The notes: generated from the letters alone by a model not told the origin. A stretch of DNA of 6,793 bases from Patescibacteria group bacterium (GCA_018896835.1 JAHILS010000024.1:1-6793), one strand, 5' to 3'; positions 1-6,727 are shown, numbered from the stretch's first letter. Translations and numbers: made by a program.

Positions 1-1
1 A

Positions 2-44
2 TTACCTCCTGGTTCTTTTTATTTCTATCTACGTGGGGAGGTAA
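2..44 (+). promoter_or_regulatory. Strong SD of the first gene, mirrored by an upstream 8-base inverted repeat
   Basis: A strong ribosome binding site, GGGGAGGT, lies at 35/36-42, three bases before the ATG at 46, and decides that start. The eight bases at 2-9 (TTACCTCC) are the exact reverse complement of 37-44 (GGAGGTAA), with a further T10-G36 wobble possible. In RNA this could form a stem around a pyrimidine-rich loop of about 25 bases and hide the SD. The other reading is that 1-10 on the minus strand reads AGGAGGTAAT. That is itself a perfect SD, and would serve a divergent gene starting just off the left edge with the same spacing. The sequence does not separate the two. No convincing promoter is visible in these 45 bases. 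Confidence 0.6.
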
Positions 45-45
45 G

Positions 46-678
46 ATGGATGTTTCACCGACAAGGGCAAGATGCTGGAGTGTCCCAAGCCTCGACGCCG
101 TGGTTCTCTCTGCATTTTCAGGCGTGATTGGTGATAGGCGTTCGTGTGGGTTTACAAATGAAGCCGGGCGCTATCTTGAGCTCTCAATCCATGGGATCAT
201 GAGGCTTGATCCAGATCCAGACGGTAATATTTGCTGGGAATGGTATGGGTCCAGAGCGGGTGAAGATCACATTTCACACACTGCCAGGTTTTTTGAGAAA
301 ATTCAGATCCCGGTAGTAACCACTCGGTTGCGTGCAGGTATTGGAGTTATAGAAATGGCTCAATCTGCGATTACTGAGATCGGAGCCAAAAGCACATGCT
401 CGCACTCGCTCGACGTGACTGTGGATTTTGCCGGGCCTCAAATAATCCCAGCATCGCTTCTTTACGATAGAAGCAAGATATTCTTCCTGAGTATCGTAAG
501 CGATCTGCCAGAGCTTGGCCCAGGCTTATTATCCCGCACTAAAGGTTTTTTTCACGACAGAACGCCTGGCGTGACAGAACCTTTTTGGTGGGTCGGAGAG
601 GTGCGGATCGATGGCGATTGGTGCTTTGCGCATGCGCGAGTCCACGCCACCGGCTTTGCTTCCCTCCACATCTTCTAG
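46..678 (+). CDS. Unrecognised 210-residue protein, compositional outlier
   Basis: I do not recognise this protein and assign no function. The ORF begins right after a strong SD and ends at TAG, one base before a terminator-like hairpin, so it looks like a self-contained single-gene unit and not a chance ORF. The sequence shows no signal peptide and no clear membrane segment. There are five scattered cysteines (residues 10, 34, 63, 118, 193), a DPDPDGN stretch at 55-61 that resembles a DxDxDG calcium loop (weak on its own), and an aromatic C-terminal third with WW at 181-182 and alternating hydrophobic residues that suggest beta strands. Sampled blocks at 121-180, 361-420 and 601-660 have 53, 53 and 63% GC, against 35% in a cysS block, and codons such as CGG, GCG and CTC are more frequent. 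It is the only gene here with a strong SD. This fits a transferred or lineage-specific cassette, but no mobile-element ends are seen. A real gene is likely; its identity is unknown. Confidence 0.7.
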   Translation: MDVSPTRARCWSVPSLDAVVLSAFSGVIGDRRSCGFTNEAGRYLELSIHGIMRLDPDPDGNICWEWYGSRAGEDHISHTARFFEKIQIPVVTTRLRAGIGVIEMAQSAITEIGAKSTCSHSLDVTVDFAGPQIIPASLLYDRSKIFFLSIVSDLPELGPGLLSRTKGFFHDRTPGVTEPFWWVGEVRIDGDWCFAHARVHATGFASLHIF

Positions 679-714
679 AGCGCTATCCTTCGTGGATGGC
701 GTTTCGTGCTTTTA
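679..714 (+). terminator. Hairpin terminator after the first gene
   Basis: The stem is 681-688 (CGCTATCC) with 694-701 (GGATGGCG): eight pairs including one T-G wobble, around the loop TTCGT. It can be extended by A679-T703 and G680-T702. It is followed by an interrupted T-rich tail (TTTCGTGCTTTT, 702-713). It starts directly after the TAG at 676-678. It would separate the first gene from cysS transcription. The broken T tract makes its strength uncertain. Confidence 0.65.
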
Positions 715-725
715 CGTATATTTAT

Positions 726-734
726 TGATATAAT
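726..734 (+). promoter_or_regulatory. Extended -10 promoter of cysS
   Basis: TGATATAAT at 726-734 is a perfect TATAAT with an upstream TG, the extended -10 pattern. No good -35 box is found 16-18 bases upstream. Initiation about seven bases downstream would fall near 741, three bases before the cysS ATG, so the mRNA would have almost no leader. There is no SD between 735 and 743. Confidence 0.65.
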
Positions 735-743
735 AATTCCATT

Positions 744-2126
744 ATGGACATTAAGCTTTACAATACGCTTTCTCGGCAAAAAGAAAGTTTTAAGCCAATC
801 ATTGATGGGCGGGTAGGAATCTATACTTGTGGACCAACGGTTTATAGTCGGGCAAGTATTGGGAACTTCCGCTCTTATCTTTTTTCAGACCTTTTGCGTA
901 GGATGTTTGAGCTTAATGGATTTTTGGTGAAGCAAGTAATAAATATTACTGACGTTGGACATCTTACCTCTGATGCTTCAGAAGGAGAGGATAAACTTGA
1001 AAAAGCCTCGAAAGCGACAGGAGAGACTGCTTGGGACATTGCAAAAAAGTACACTGAGCTATTTTTGCAAGATATGGAACGTTTAAATATCTTGCGACCC
1101 CATGAGCTTCCACGGGCTACAGATCACATAGAGGGGCAGATTGAGTTGGTGAAAGTTTTGGACAAAAAAGGTTTTACATACCAAACCTCAGACGGAATAT
1201 ATTTTGATACTTCAAGACTTGCAGATTATGGAAAACTTGCAGGCCAGAAGTTAGAAGACAAGCAGGAGGGAGCTCGGGTTGAAGTAAATGAGGAAAAGAA
1301 AAATCCAACCGACTTTGCGCTTTGGAAGTTTTCACCAAAAGACGCAAAGCGCCAGATGGAATGGGAGTCCCCTTGGGGAATTGGTTTTCCGGGCTGGCAC
1401 ATAGAATGTTCGGCAATGAGTGAAGAGTATTTAGGAGTACCGTTTGATATTCACACCGGTGGCATTGACCACATTCCAGTTCATCATACCAATGAGATCG
1501 CTCAAACAGAATCGGCACGAGAAAAACCTTTGGCAAATGTTTGGATGCATAATGCATTTTTACTTGTGGATAACGGCAAGATGTCCAAGTCTTTGGGTAA
1601 CACATATTCACTTGATGATTTGCAAGCAAGGGGTTTTGACTCGATAGCTTATAGATATTTCTTTTTTGGCGCTCATTACCGCGTGCAACAAAATTTTACC
1701 TGGGAGGCGCTTGAAGCTTCTCAAAATGCACTTCACAAACTTCAAAAAATAGTTAAGGGTCTTCCTAAAGGTGCAGACGTGAATGAAGAATATAAGTCAC
1801 GATTTATGGAACGGATTAATGACGACCTCGACGTTCCAGGAGCATTGTCTGTACTTTGGACCATGATTAAGGATGATAACGTGGCTCCAGAATTAAAATA
1901 TGCAACTTTAATCAAGTTTGATGAAGTGCTTGGGTTGGGACTTTCTAATTTAGAATTGGGCGATGTTGAAGTGCCAGAAGAAGTTCACGAGCTTTTAGAT
2001 TTGCGAGCCAAGGCTCGCGCAGAGAAGAATTGGGAATTGTCAGATCAAATCAGAGATAAGATTTTAGAGCTTGGGTTTGAAATCAGCGATGGTCAAGGTG
2101 GACAAACTATCGAGCCGATTGTGTAA
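744..2126 (+). CDS. cysS: Cysteinyl-tRNA synthetase
   Basis: Class I synthetase that charges tRNA-Cys with cysteine in the cytoplasm. Its 460 residues match the usual full length (about 460). Residues seen: C29 in YTCGPTVY, T69, W218 and C222 in GWHIEC, H237 in DIHTGG, and H247 and E251 in HHTNE. By recollection of the E. coli enzyme these correspond to the zinc ligands (C28, C209, H234, E238) and cysteine-pocket residues (T68, W205, H224), with a steady offset of +13 in the second half. KMSKS is intact at 279-283, followed by LGN. The HIGH signature is altered to S38-I39-G40-N41, so the first histidine is missing; the final Asn is common in relatives, the Ser less so. The C-terminal helical tRNA-binding region runs from about residue 310. 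The ATG at 744 is chosen because it follows the -10 box directly and gives the canonical N-terminus. It leads a co-directional block, with 18 bases to the next gene. No T-box leader fits in the 65-base gap upstream. Confidence 0.97.
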   Translation: MDIKLYNTLSRQKESFKPIIDGRVGIYTCGPTVYSRASIGNFRSYLFSDLLRRMFELNGFLVKQVINITDVGHLTSDASEGEDKLEKASKATGETAWDIAKKYTELFLQDMERLNILRPHELPRATDHIEGQIELVKVLDKKGFTYQTSDGIYFDTSRLADYGKLAGQKLEDKQEGARVEVNEEKKNPTDFALWKFSPKDAKRQMEWESPWGIGFPGWHIECSAMSEEYLGVPFDIHTGGIDHIPVHHTNEIAQTESAREKPLANVWMHNAFLLVDNGKMSKSLGNTYSLDDLQARGFDSIAYRYFFFGAHYRVQQNFTWEALEASQNALHKLQKIVKGLPKGADVNEEYKSRFMERINDDLDVPGALSVLWTMIKDDNVAPELKYATLIKFDEVLGLGLSNLELGDVEVPEEVHELLDLRAKARAEKNWELSDQIRDKILELGFEISDGQGGQTIEPIV

Positions 2127-2127
2127 T

Positions 2128-2138
2128 TATGATAAAAT
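2128..2138 (+). promoter_or_regulatory. Putative -10 element between cysS and the 173-residue gene
   Basis: TATGATAAAAT holds two overlapping -10-like hexamers, TATGAT (2128-2133) and TAAAAT (2133-2138). The second ends six bases before the ATG at 2145, so a transcript starting there would be leaderless. The only SD-like bases, GGTG at 2139-2142, are too close to the start to work normally. In an AT-rich gap this could be chance, and read-through from cysS is also likely. Confidence 0.4.
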
Positions 2139-2144
2139 GGTGAC

Positions 2145-2666
2145 ATGACAGCGGATGAAAAAGATTTATTAAAAAAAATTGAGACTACTTCCGAGGTAGC
2201 AGATGATTTAGGTTTAGAAAAAACCCAGGAGGTTGTTGAGCCTGGTGCAGAAAAGAAAGAGACGGCCGAGCTAGGGAAACCAGAAACAAGGGCGGGGAAG
2301 GAAGTCGCTCCAGAATCAGAACAGGTCATTGTCTCAAAACCTCAAGCCCAAGAGCCAACTCAGGTTCCTGTCAAAAAAGATCCAATTTTAGAAGATATTG
2401 AAAATATTCTAGCGGACAATCTCTCAGAGATATTTATAAAATTACCAGACGATAAAAAACTTGCGTTTAAGCAAGAGGGTGAAGAGGTTGCTGGCAAAAT
2501 CAATCAGATGATAGCAGGTGGAAAAATAAAGATTTCAAAAATTTTGGATTGGATAAGCGAGTGGCTTAAGATGATTCCAGGAGTCAACAAGTATTTTATT
2601 GATCAGGAAGCAAAAATAAAAGCAGACAATGTCATGAAGTATGCAAAAGAAAAAAATAAAGCATAA
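2145..2666 (+). CDS. Unrecognised small protein upstream of the DNA-pump ATPase
   Basis: 173 residues; I assign no function. The N-terminal part (about 1-78) is low in complexity and rich in Glu, Lys, Pro, Thr and Val, so it is probably disordered. Residues about 79-173 look like a folded helical domain: DPILEDIENIL (79-89), an LPDDKK turn (100-105), then an amphipathic or hydrophobic stretch ISKILDWISEWLKMIPGVN (130-148), and a lysine-rich tail. There is no signal peptide and no clear transmembrane helix; the 130-148 stretch could be membrane-associating. The gene lies 18 bases after cysS and only 8 bases before the ATPase gene, which suggests co-transcription and a shared function with the ATPase, for example as an accessory or adaptor. 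From memory, similar small proteins precede this ATPase in other CPR genomes, but I cannot verify this. The ATG at 2145 is the only sensible start; the ATG at 2155 is out of frame. Confidence 0.85.
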   Translation: MTADEKDLLKKIETTSEVADDLGLEKTQEVVEPGAEKKETAELGKPETRAGKEVAPESEQVIVSKPQAQEPTQVPVKKDPILEDIENILADNLSEIFIKLPDDKKLAFKQEGEEVAGKINQMIAGGKIKISKILDWISEWLKMIPGVNKYFIDQEAKIKADNVMKYAKEKNKA

Positions 2667-2667
2667 T
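2662..2667 (+). promoter_or_regulatory. Weak -10-like box before the ATPase gene
   Basis: CATAAT at 2662-2667 overlaps the TAA stop of the upstream gene and lies seven bases before the ATG at 2675. There is no SD in the 20 bases before that ATG. The position matches the other -10-like boxes in this window, but the match is modest and the gap is nearly all A and T. Confidence 0.25.
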
Positions 2668-2674
2668 AAATTAT

Positions 2675-5179
2675 ATGAGCTTTATTGAACTTTTTTTAAG
2701 CGATCCACTTGCGTTAATATATTTACTAGGAGGAATTTTAATTTTAGTAGCGGTAATAGTTATTTTACTTTTTATTCTTAGGTATAGTTTGCGTAAACGT
2801 CAGTTAATGCGTGGTGGTGAATTTGAGAAAGTAACTCTCATGGTTACAGTGCCAAAATTTAAGAGTGAAGCAGAGGCGAGGGCTGATGAAAAGTCAGCCG
2901 ACATCAAAGAAGATATCTCAATTGCAGAAACATTTTTTTCAGCCATAGGTGGGCTTAAGGCTCAGAAGGGGATTAAGCCTTGGCTGTATGGCAATACTGA
3001 CGAGCTTGCTTTGGAAATTGTTGCTCACGAAAAGCTAATCACCTTTTTTATTACAGTCCCAAAGTACATGCATCAGTACGTTGAGCAACAGCTAAATGCG
3101 CAATACAGTTCGGCTGCCATTGAGCCGGTGAAAGACTACAATATGTTTTCTCCAACCGGAACAATCGTTGGCGGATACCTTATTTTCAAACGCGAAAGCG
3201 CTTTACCTATCAAGACTTATACAGAAATGGAGAGCGATCCTTTAAATTCAATTACAAATGCACTTTCTAAAGTTCCAGAAGGCGACGGCGTGGCTGTTCA
3301 ATATATTATTCGTTCTGCAAAATCAAAATGGAGGGATTTAGGAAAAAAGATTGTTAAAAACATGCAAAAGGGCATGTCATTTAAGGATGCAGTGAAGGGA
3401 GAGGGTTCTGGATGGGGAAAATTAATCTCTTCACAACTTTCAAAAGAATCTGATAAACCAGAAACACCAAAACAGATCACGCCAGCTGAGCAAAAGATGA
3501 TGGAGGGAATTGAAAAAAAATCAAGCAAGGCTGGGCTGGAGGCAAATATTAGAATTGTTGCCAGTGCTCAATCAACCGACGCTGCCACTGTTTATCTTAA
3601 TCAGGTAATGCAGGCCTTTAGCTCTTATAACATTTACGAATTTGGCAACGCCTTTGGTCAGGTTATTCCTAAGCGCAGTCAGTTGGTAAAGGATTTTATA
3701 TTCAGGATTTTTAGAGAAAAATACAAGATTGTATTAAATACTGAGGAGATGGCCAGCCTTTGGCATTTACCAATTCCAACCACGGAAACCCCAAACATTC
3801 GTTGGATGTTGGCTCGAATTGCCCCAGCTCCACCAGAGATCCCAACCGAAGGCTTGCATTTGGGCTCAAATCAATATCGTGGACATAAAACAGAAATTTA
3901 CATGAATGATGAAGACCGGACTCGTCATATGTATATTCTTGGTAAGACTGGTACTGGTAAGTCTTATTTCATGCGGTATTTAATCAACCAGGATATTAAA
4001 AATGGTAAAGGCGTTGCAGTGATTGATCCTCACGGAGATTTAGTAGAATATGTAATTGGCACAATTCCAAAAGAACGAATTGATGACGTTATTTATTTCA
4101 ATCCTTCAGACACAGAACGCCCAATGGGGCTAAACATGCTGGAGGCGGGGACGCAAGCGGAAATGGACTTTGCTGTGCAGGAGATGATTGCGATTTTTTA
4201 TAGCTTGTTTCCACCAGAAATGATGGGCCCAATGTTTGAACACTATATGCGTAACTTCATGCTTACGCTGATGGCTGACCCGAATTACCCAGGAACAATT
4301 TCTGAAATTCCAAAGATGATCGCTGACAAAAAGTTTCAGGATAATTGGTTAGCGCGAGTTAAGGATCCAGTGGTCCGTTCATTTTGGGAGGATGAAATGG
4401 CAAATACATCAGATCATACTCGTTCAGAAATGATGGGCTACTTAGTTTCAAAGGTTGGACGATTTGTGGAAAACGAAATGATGCGTAACATTATTGGTCA
4501 GCCACGTTCGGCATTTAATTTTAGAAAAATAATGGATGAGGGAAAGATTTTACTTGTAAACCTTTCAAAGGGTAAGACTGGTGACGTGAACGGAAACCTG
4601 CTTGGACTTATTATTGTTTCTAAGTTACAAATGGCTGCTTTTGGCCGAGCTGACATACCCGAGAGTGAAAGAAAAGATTTTTACTTGTATATTGATGAGT
4701 TCCAGAACTTTATTACGCCATCGATTGCGACTATTTTGTCTGAGGCTCGAAAATATCGTTTGAACTTAATCCTAGCCAATCAGTATATGGGACAGTTGGT
4801 CAAGGACGGTAAAACAGAAATTCGAGATGCAATTTTGGGAAACGTTGGTACAACTCTTATATCTCGAATTGGTCCAGAAGATGTTGAGGTTCTTACCAAG
4901 CTTTACGAGCCAACACTTTCTGGTTATGACCTGATGAATAATGATAAGTTTACGTGGAACGCTCGATTGATTGTGGATATGTCTCAAACAAAGCCGTTTA
5001 CCCTCAAAGCAGCACTGGCAGAAAAACCAAATACAAAGTTGGCTGAAGCGCTACGCGAAGTATCACGTTTGACATATGGAAGACCAAAAGAACTTGTGGA
5101 GCGTGAGATTGCACTGCGTTCAGGATATGGAGAGAAAAAGCCAAAAATAGAACTACCACCAGTTCCACCAACAAGATAG
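2675..5179 (+). CDS. Membrane-anchored VirD4/TraG/TraD-type DNA-pump ATPase
   Basis: 834 residues. One hydrophobic segment at about 13-36, followed by basic RYSLRKRQLMR (36-46), places the N-terminus in the membrane with the bulk in the cytoplasm. Residues about 50-390 form a long N-terminal region, including a Lys/Glu/Pro-rich linker near 255-285. The ATPase core follows: Walker A GKTGTGKS at 423-430, VAVIDPHGDL (447-456), Walker B as LYIDEF with D674 and E675, a polar ANQ at 701-703 in sensor position, and a likely arginine finger R731 in ISRIGPED. The IDEFQNF and ANQYMGQL context is typical of type IV secretion coupling proteins and their TraM-recognition domain, in the HerA/FtsK clan. The C-terminus is proline-rich (LPPVPPTR). 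The expected role is ATP-driven transfer of DNA or nucleoprotein across the membrane, through a hexamer. No relaxase, VirB4 or pilus gene is in view, so conjugation, DNA uptake and another translocation role all stay open. A terminator follows directly. Confidence 0.9.
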   Translation: MSFIELFLSDPLALIYLLGGILILVAVIVILLFILRYSLRKRQLMRGGEFEKVTLMVTVPKFKSEAEARADEKSADIKEDISIAETFFSAIGGLKAQKGIKPWLYGNTDELALEIVAHEKLITFFITVPKYMHQYVEQQLNAQYSSAAIEPVKDYNMFSPTGTIVGGYLIFKRESALPIKTYTEMESDPLNSITNALSKVPEGDGVAVQYIIRSAKSKWRDLGKKIVKNMQKGMSFKDAVKGEGSGWGKLISSQLSKESDKPETPKQITPAEQKMMEGIEKKSSKAGLEANIRIVASAQSTDAATVYLNQVMQAFSSYNIYEFGNAFGQVIPKRSQLVKDFIFRIFREKYKIVLNTEEMASLWHLPIPTTETPNIRWMLARIAPAPPEIPTEGLHLGSNQYRGHKTEIYMNDEDRTRHMYILGKTGTGKSYFMRYLINQDIKNGKGVAVIDPHGDLVEYVIGTIPKERIDDVIYFNPSDTERPMGLNMLEAGTQAEMDFAVQEMIAIFYSLFPPEMMGPMFEHYMRNFMLTLMADPNYPGTISEIPKMIADKKFQDNWLARVKDPVVRSFWEDEMANTSDHTRSEMMGYLVSKVGRFVENEMMRNIIGQPRSAFNFRKIMDEGKILLVNLSKGKTGDVNGNLLGLIIVSKLQMAAFGRADIPESERKDFYLYIDEFQNFITPSIATILSEARKYRLNLILANQYMGQLVKDGKTEIRDAILGNVGTTLISRIGPEDVEVLTKLYEPTLSGYDLMNNDKFTWNARLIVDMSQTKPFTLKAALAEKPNTKLAEALREVSRLTYGRPKELVEREIALRSGYGEKKPKIELPPVPPTR

Positions 5180-5180
5180 T

Positions 5181-5207
5181 AAAAAAACGGGCTTAGCCCC
5201 GTTTTTT
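5181..5207 (+). terminator. Intrinsic terminator after the ATPase gene
   Basis: A seven-A run (5181-5187), the GC stem CGGGC (5188-5192), loop TTA, then GCCCCG with one unpaired C (5196-5201), and a six-T run (5202-5207). C188-201G-type pairing plus A-T flanks gives a strong hairpin with a U tail. It starts two bases after the TAG at 5177-5179. The A run makes it weakly symmetrical, but only dnaX lies beyond, in the same direction. It ends the cysS to ATPase block. Confidence 0.85.
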
Positions 5208-5213
5208 GAATTG

Positions 5214-5222
5214 TGCTAAACT
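5214..5222 (+). promoter_or_regulatory. Putative extended -10 promoter of dnaX
   Basis: TGCTAAACT at 5214-5222 combines an upstream TG with a TAAACT hexamer. It lies just beyond the preceding terminator and ends nine bases before the dnaX ATG, so the predicted leader is only about 0-3 bases. There is no SD between 5208 and 5231 and no recognisable -35 box. Because a terminator separates dnaX from the block upstream, a promoter is needed here and this is the best candidate. Confidence 0.5.
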
Positions 5223-5231
5223 AGTGCACGT

Positions 5232-6713
5232 ATGAGTCAAGCATTATATCGAAAATATCGACCTTCAAGATTTGACACTGTGTCTGGTCAGGGTCACATA
5301 GTTCAGACTATTCAGAATGAGATTAAGGATGGGACAATTGCGCATGCCTATTTGTTTTCAGGACCACGTGGGGTTGGAAAAACGACCATTGCCAGGCTTT
5401 TGGCAAAGACCATAAACTGTGACGGCAGAAAAAAAGACAGTGCTGAGCCGTGCGGTGACTGCTCTCACTGCAAGTCATTTGATGAAAACAGCGCCATGGA
5501 TATTATTGAGATTGATGCCGCATCTCACACTGGGGTTGATAATGTGCGTGAAAATATCATCGAGGCATTACGGTTTGCTCCTGTGTCTGGCAAGTATAAG
5601 ATTTTCATCATCGACGAGGTCCACATGCTCTCTACCAATGCATTTAATGCATTGTTAAAAACCTTGGAAGAACCGCCAGCCTATGGAATTTTCATTTTAG
5701 CAACAACAGAGATTCATAAAATTCCCCAAACTATAATTTCACGCTGTCAAAGATTTGATTTTCATCGATTGTCCCAGGAAGAAATTATTAAAAGGCTTTC
5801 CATGGTTATCAATGCCGAAGGGATTACGGCTGACGATTCTGTACTTGAGTCAATTGCTAGGCTCTCAGAGGGCTGTTTACGCGACGCTGAGAGTTTACTT
5901 GGACAAATACTTGCCCTGGGTGAAAAAGACATCAGCCAGGAGCTTGCATCCATAATCTTGCCTTTAACAAACGCTAAAACAATAAATTTAATTTTGGAAG
6001 CATGCGATGCTTTAAATGCTAAACCTGGTCTGTTGGAACTCATATCATTTGTCCAAAGCGGGGGGTCGATCAAGCACTTAAACGATGACTTGATAGAGCA
6101 GTGTCGAGAGAACATGATGTTGGCACTAGAAAATAACATCGGATTGGCAAAAAAGTATAATTGGTATCTGGAGGTGTTTTTAAAAGCAAGAGTTACTTCT
6201 GCACCGGAATCAATTCCTCAATTACCCCTCGAGATGGCCATTATTGAAATTTGCAGTTCGCAAAGTCAGGCAAGCGTTGATTCTGGTCGGCAGGAGGAGG
6301 GCAGAGTCTTGGAGACAAAACCAGAACCACAAAAACACGAAGTACAAAAAAATGAGCAAATTGCCAGCGTTGAACAGGCCCAGCCAAAGCAAAAGGCAGT
6401 TTTTAGCATCGAGGATTTGAAGGCAAAATGGAACAGGTGTGTTGAAGAGGCTGGTAAAGTTAATATGGCACTGCCACTGGTCTTACAGCATGGCGTGCCA
6501 ATCGAGACTTCGAGCGATGGAGTTATTATCGGATTTGAGAGATCATTTCATTTTGATACTATGAATCAGCCAAAGAACCTGGGAATTCTATCAGGTGCCA
6601 TCGAAAGGGTAATGCAGGGTTCAGTGAATGTTTTTGTAAAGCAGATTGAGGCAAAGAAAGAAAAGCCATTACAAAATCTAGTAGACGCCTTTGGAGGCCT
6701 AGTTGTCGAGTAA
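5232..6713 (+). CDS. dnaX: DNA polymerase III subunit gamma/tau (clamp-loader ATPase)
   Basis: ATPase subunit of the clamp loader that opens the sliding clamp and loads it at primed sites in the replisome. 493 residues, complete. Domains: AAA+ core 1-180 with Walker A GPRGVGKTT at 44-52; zinc module C63, C74, C77, C80; Walker B IIDEVH at 126-131; sensor 1 in ATTE (157-160); SRC arginine-finger motif at 170-172; lid with sensor 2 LRDAESLL (R217). The collar domain runs to about 342 (LPLEMAIIEI). A charged Gln/Glu/Lys linker spans 345-390. A C-terminal domain at 391-493 (FSIEDLKAKW, then GFERSFHFD, ending DAFGGLVVE) corresponds to the tau-specific end. MSQALYRKYRP is the classic DnaX N-terminus, which fixes the ATG at 5232. 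The linker holds a possible -1 recoding site (separate entry). The usual downstream neighbours ybaB and recR are absent; a convergent tRNA gene follows. Confidence 0.97.
   Translation: MSQALYRKYRPSRFDTVSGQGHIVQTIQNEIKDGTIAHAYLFSGPRGVGKTTIARLLAKTINCDGRKKDSAEPCGDCSHCKSFDENSAMDIIEIDAASHTGVDNVRENIIEALRFAPVSGKYKIFIIDEVHMLSTNAFNALLKTLEEPPAYGIFILATTEIHKIPQTIISRCQRFDFHRLSQEEIIKRLSMVINAEGITADDSVLESIARLSEGCLRDAESLLGQILALGEKDISQELASIILPLTNAKTINLILEACDALNAKPGLLELISFVQSGGSIKHLNDDLIEQCRENMMLALENNIGLAKKYNWYLEVFLKARVTSAPESIPQLPLEMAIIEICSSQSQASVDSGRQEEGRVLETKPEPQKHEVQKNEQIASVEQAQPKQKAVFSIEDLKAKWNRCVEEAGKVNMALPLVLQHGVPIETSSDGVIIGFERSFHFDTMNQPKNLGILSGAIERVMQGSVNVFVKQIEAKKEKPLQNLVDAFGGLVVE
6346..6355 (+). other. 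Candidate -1 slippage site in the dnaX linker
   Basis: Seven A's at 6346-6352 are read CAA AAA AAT, giving the heptamer A AAA AAT in the zero frame at residues 372-374. A -1 shift, or one extra A added during transcription, meets TGA immediately at 6353-6355. The product would end at residue 374, just after the AAA+ core and collar, like the gamma form of E. coli. Caveats: AAT is a poorer slip codon than AAG, no strong downstream hairpin is seen, the nearest SD-like AGGAGG (about 6292-6300) is some 50 bases upstream, and A7-A8 runs occur elsewhere in this AT-rich window. Confidence 0.35.
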
Positions 6714-6727
6714 TACAAAAATATAGA

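Noticed and set aside
679..743. T-box or other riboswitch controlling cysS
   Set aside because: The gap is only 65 bases, half of it is the preceding gene's terminator, and the promoter lies about 10 bases before the ATG, so there is no room for a leader RNA.
1174..1629. Minus-strand ORF of 151 codons inside cysS
   Set aside because: It lies entirely antisense to a conserved synthetase, has no SD or promoter, and its translation shows no recognisable motif. It is a shadow ORF.
2093..2329. Minus-strand ORF over the end of cysS and the start of the 173-residue gene
   Set aside because: It overlaps two sense genes, is rich in Ser and Phe from antisense Glu and Lys codons, and has no promoter or SD.
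3511..3520. Eight-A run in the ATPase gene as a recoding site
   Set aside because: It lies in a Lys/Glu linker, and a shift would remove the whole ATPase core. There is no known precedent in this family; it is treated as ordinary AT-rich lysine coding.
5429..5435. Seven-A run early in dnaX (AGA AAA AAA GAC) as a frameshift site
   Set aside because: A -1 shift here ends after about 70 residues, inside the zinc module, and would give a useless fragment. It mainly shows that A runs alone are not evidence.
5762..6139. Minus-strand ORF of 125 codons inside dnaX
   Set aside because: It is antisense to the conserved lid and collar coding region, serine-rich in a way typical of reverse reading, and has no start signals.
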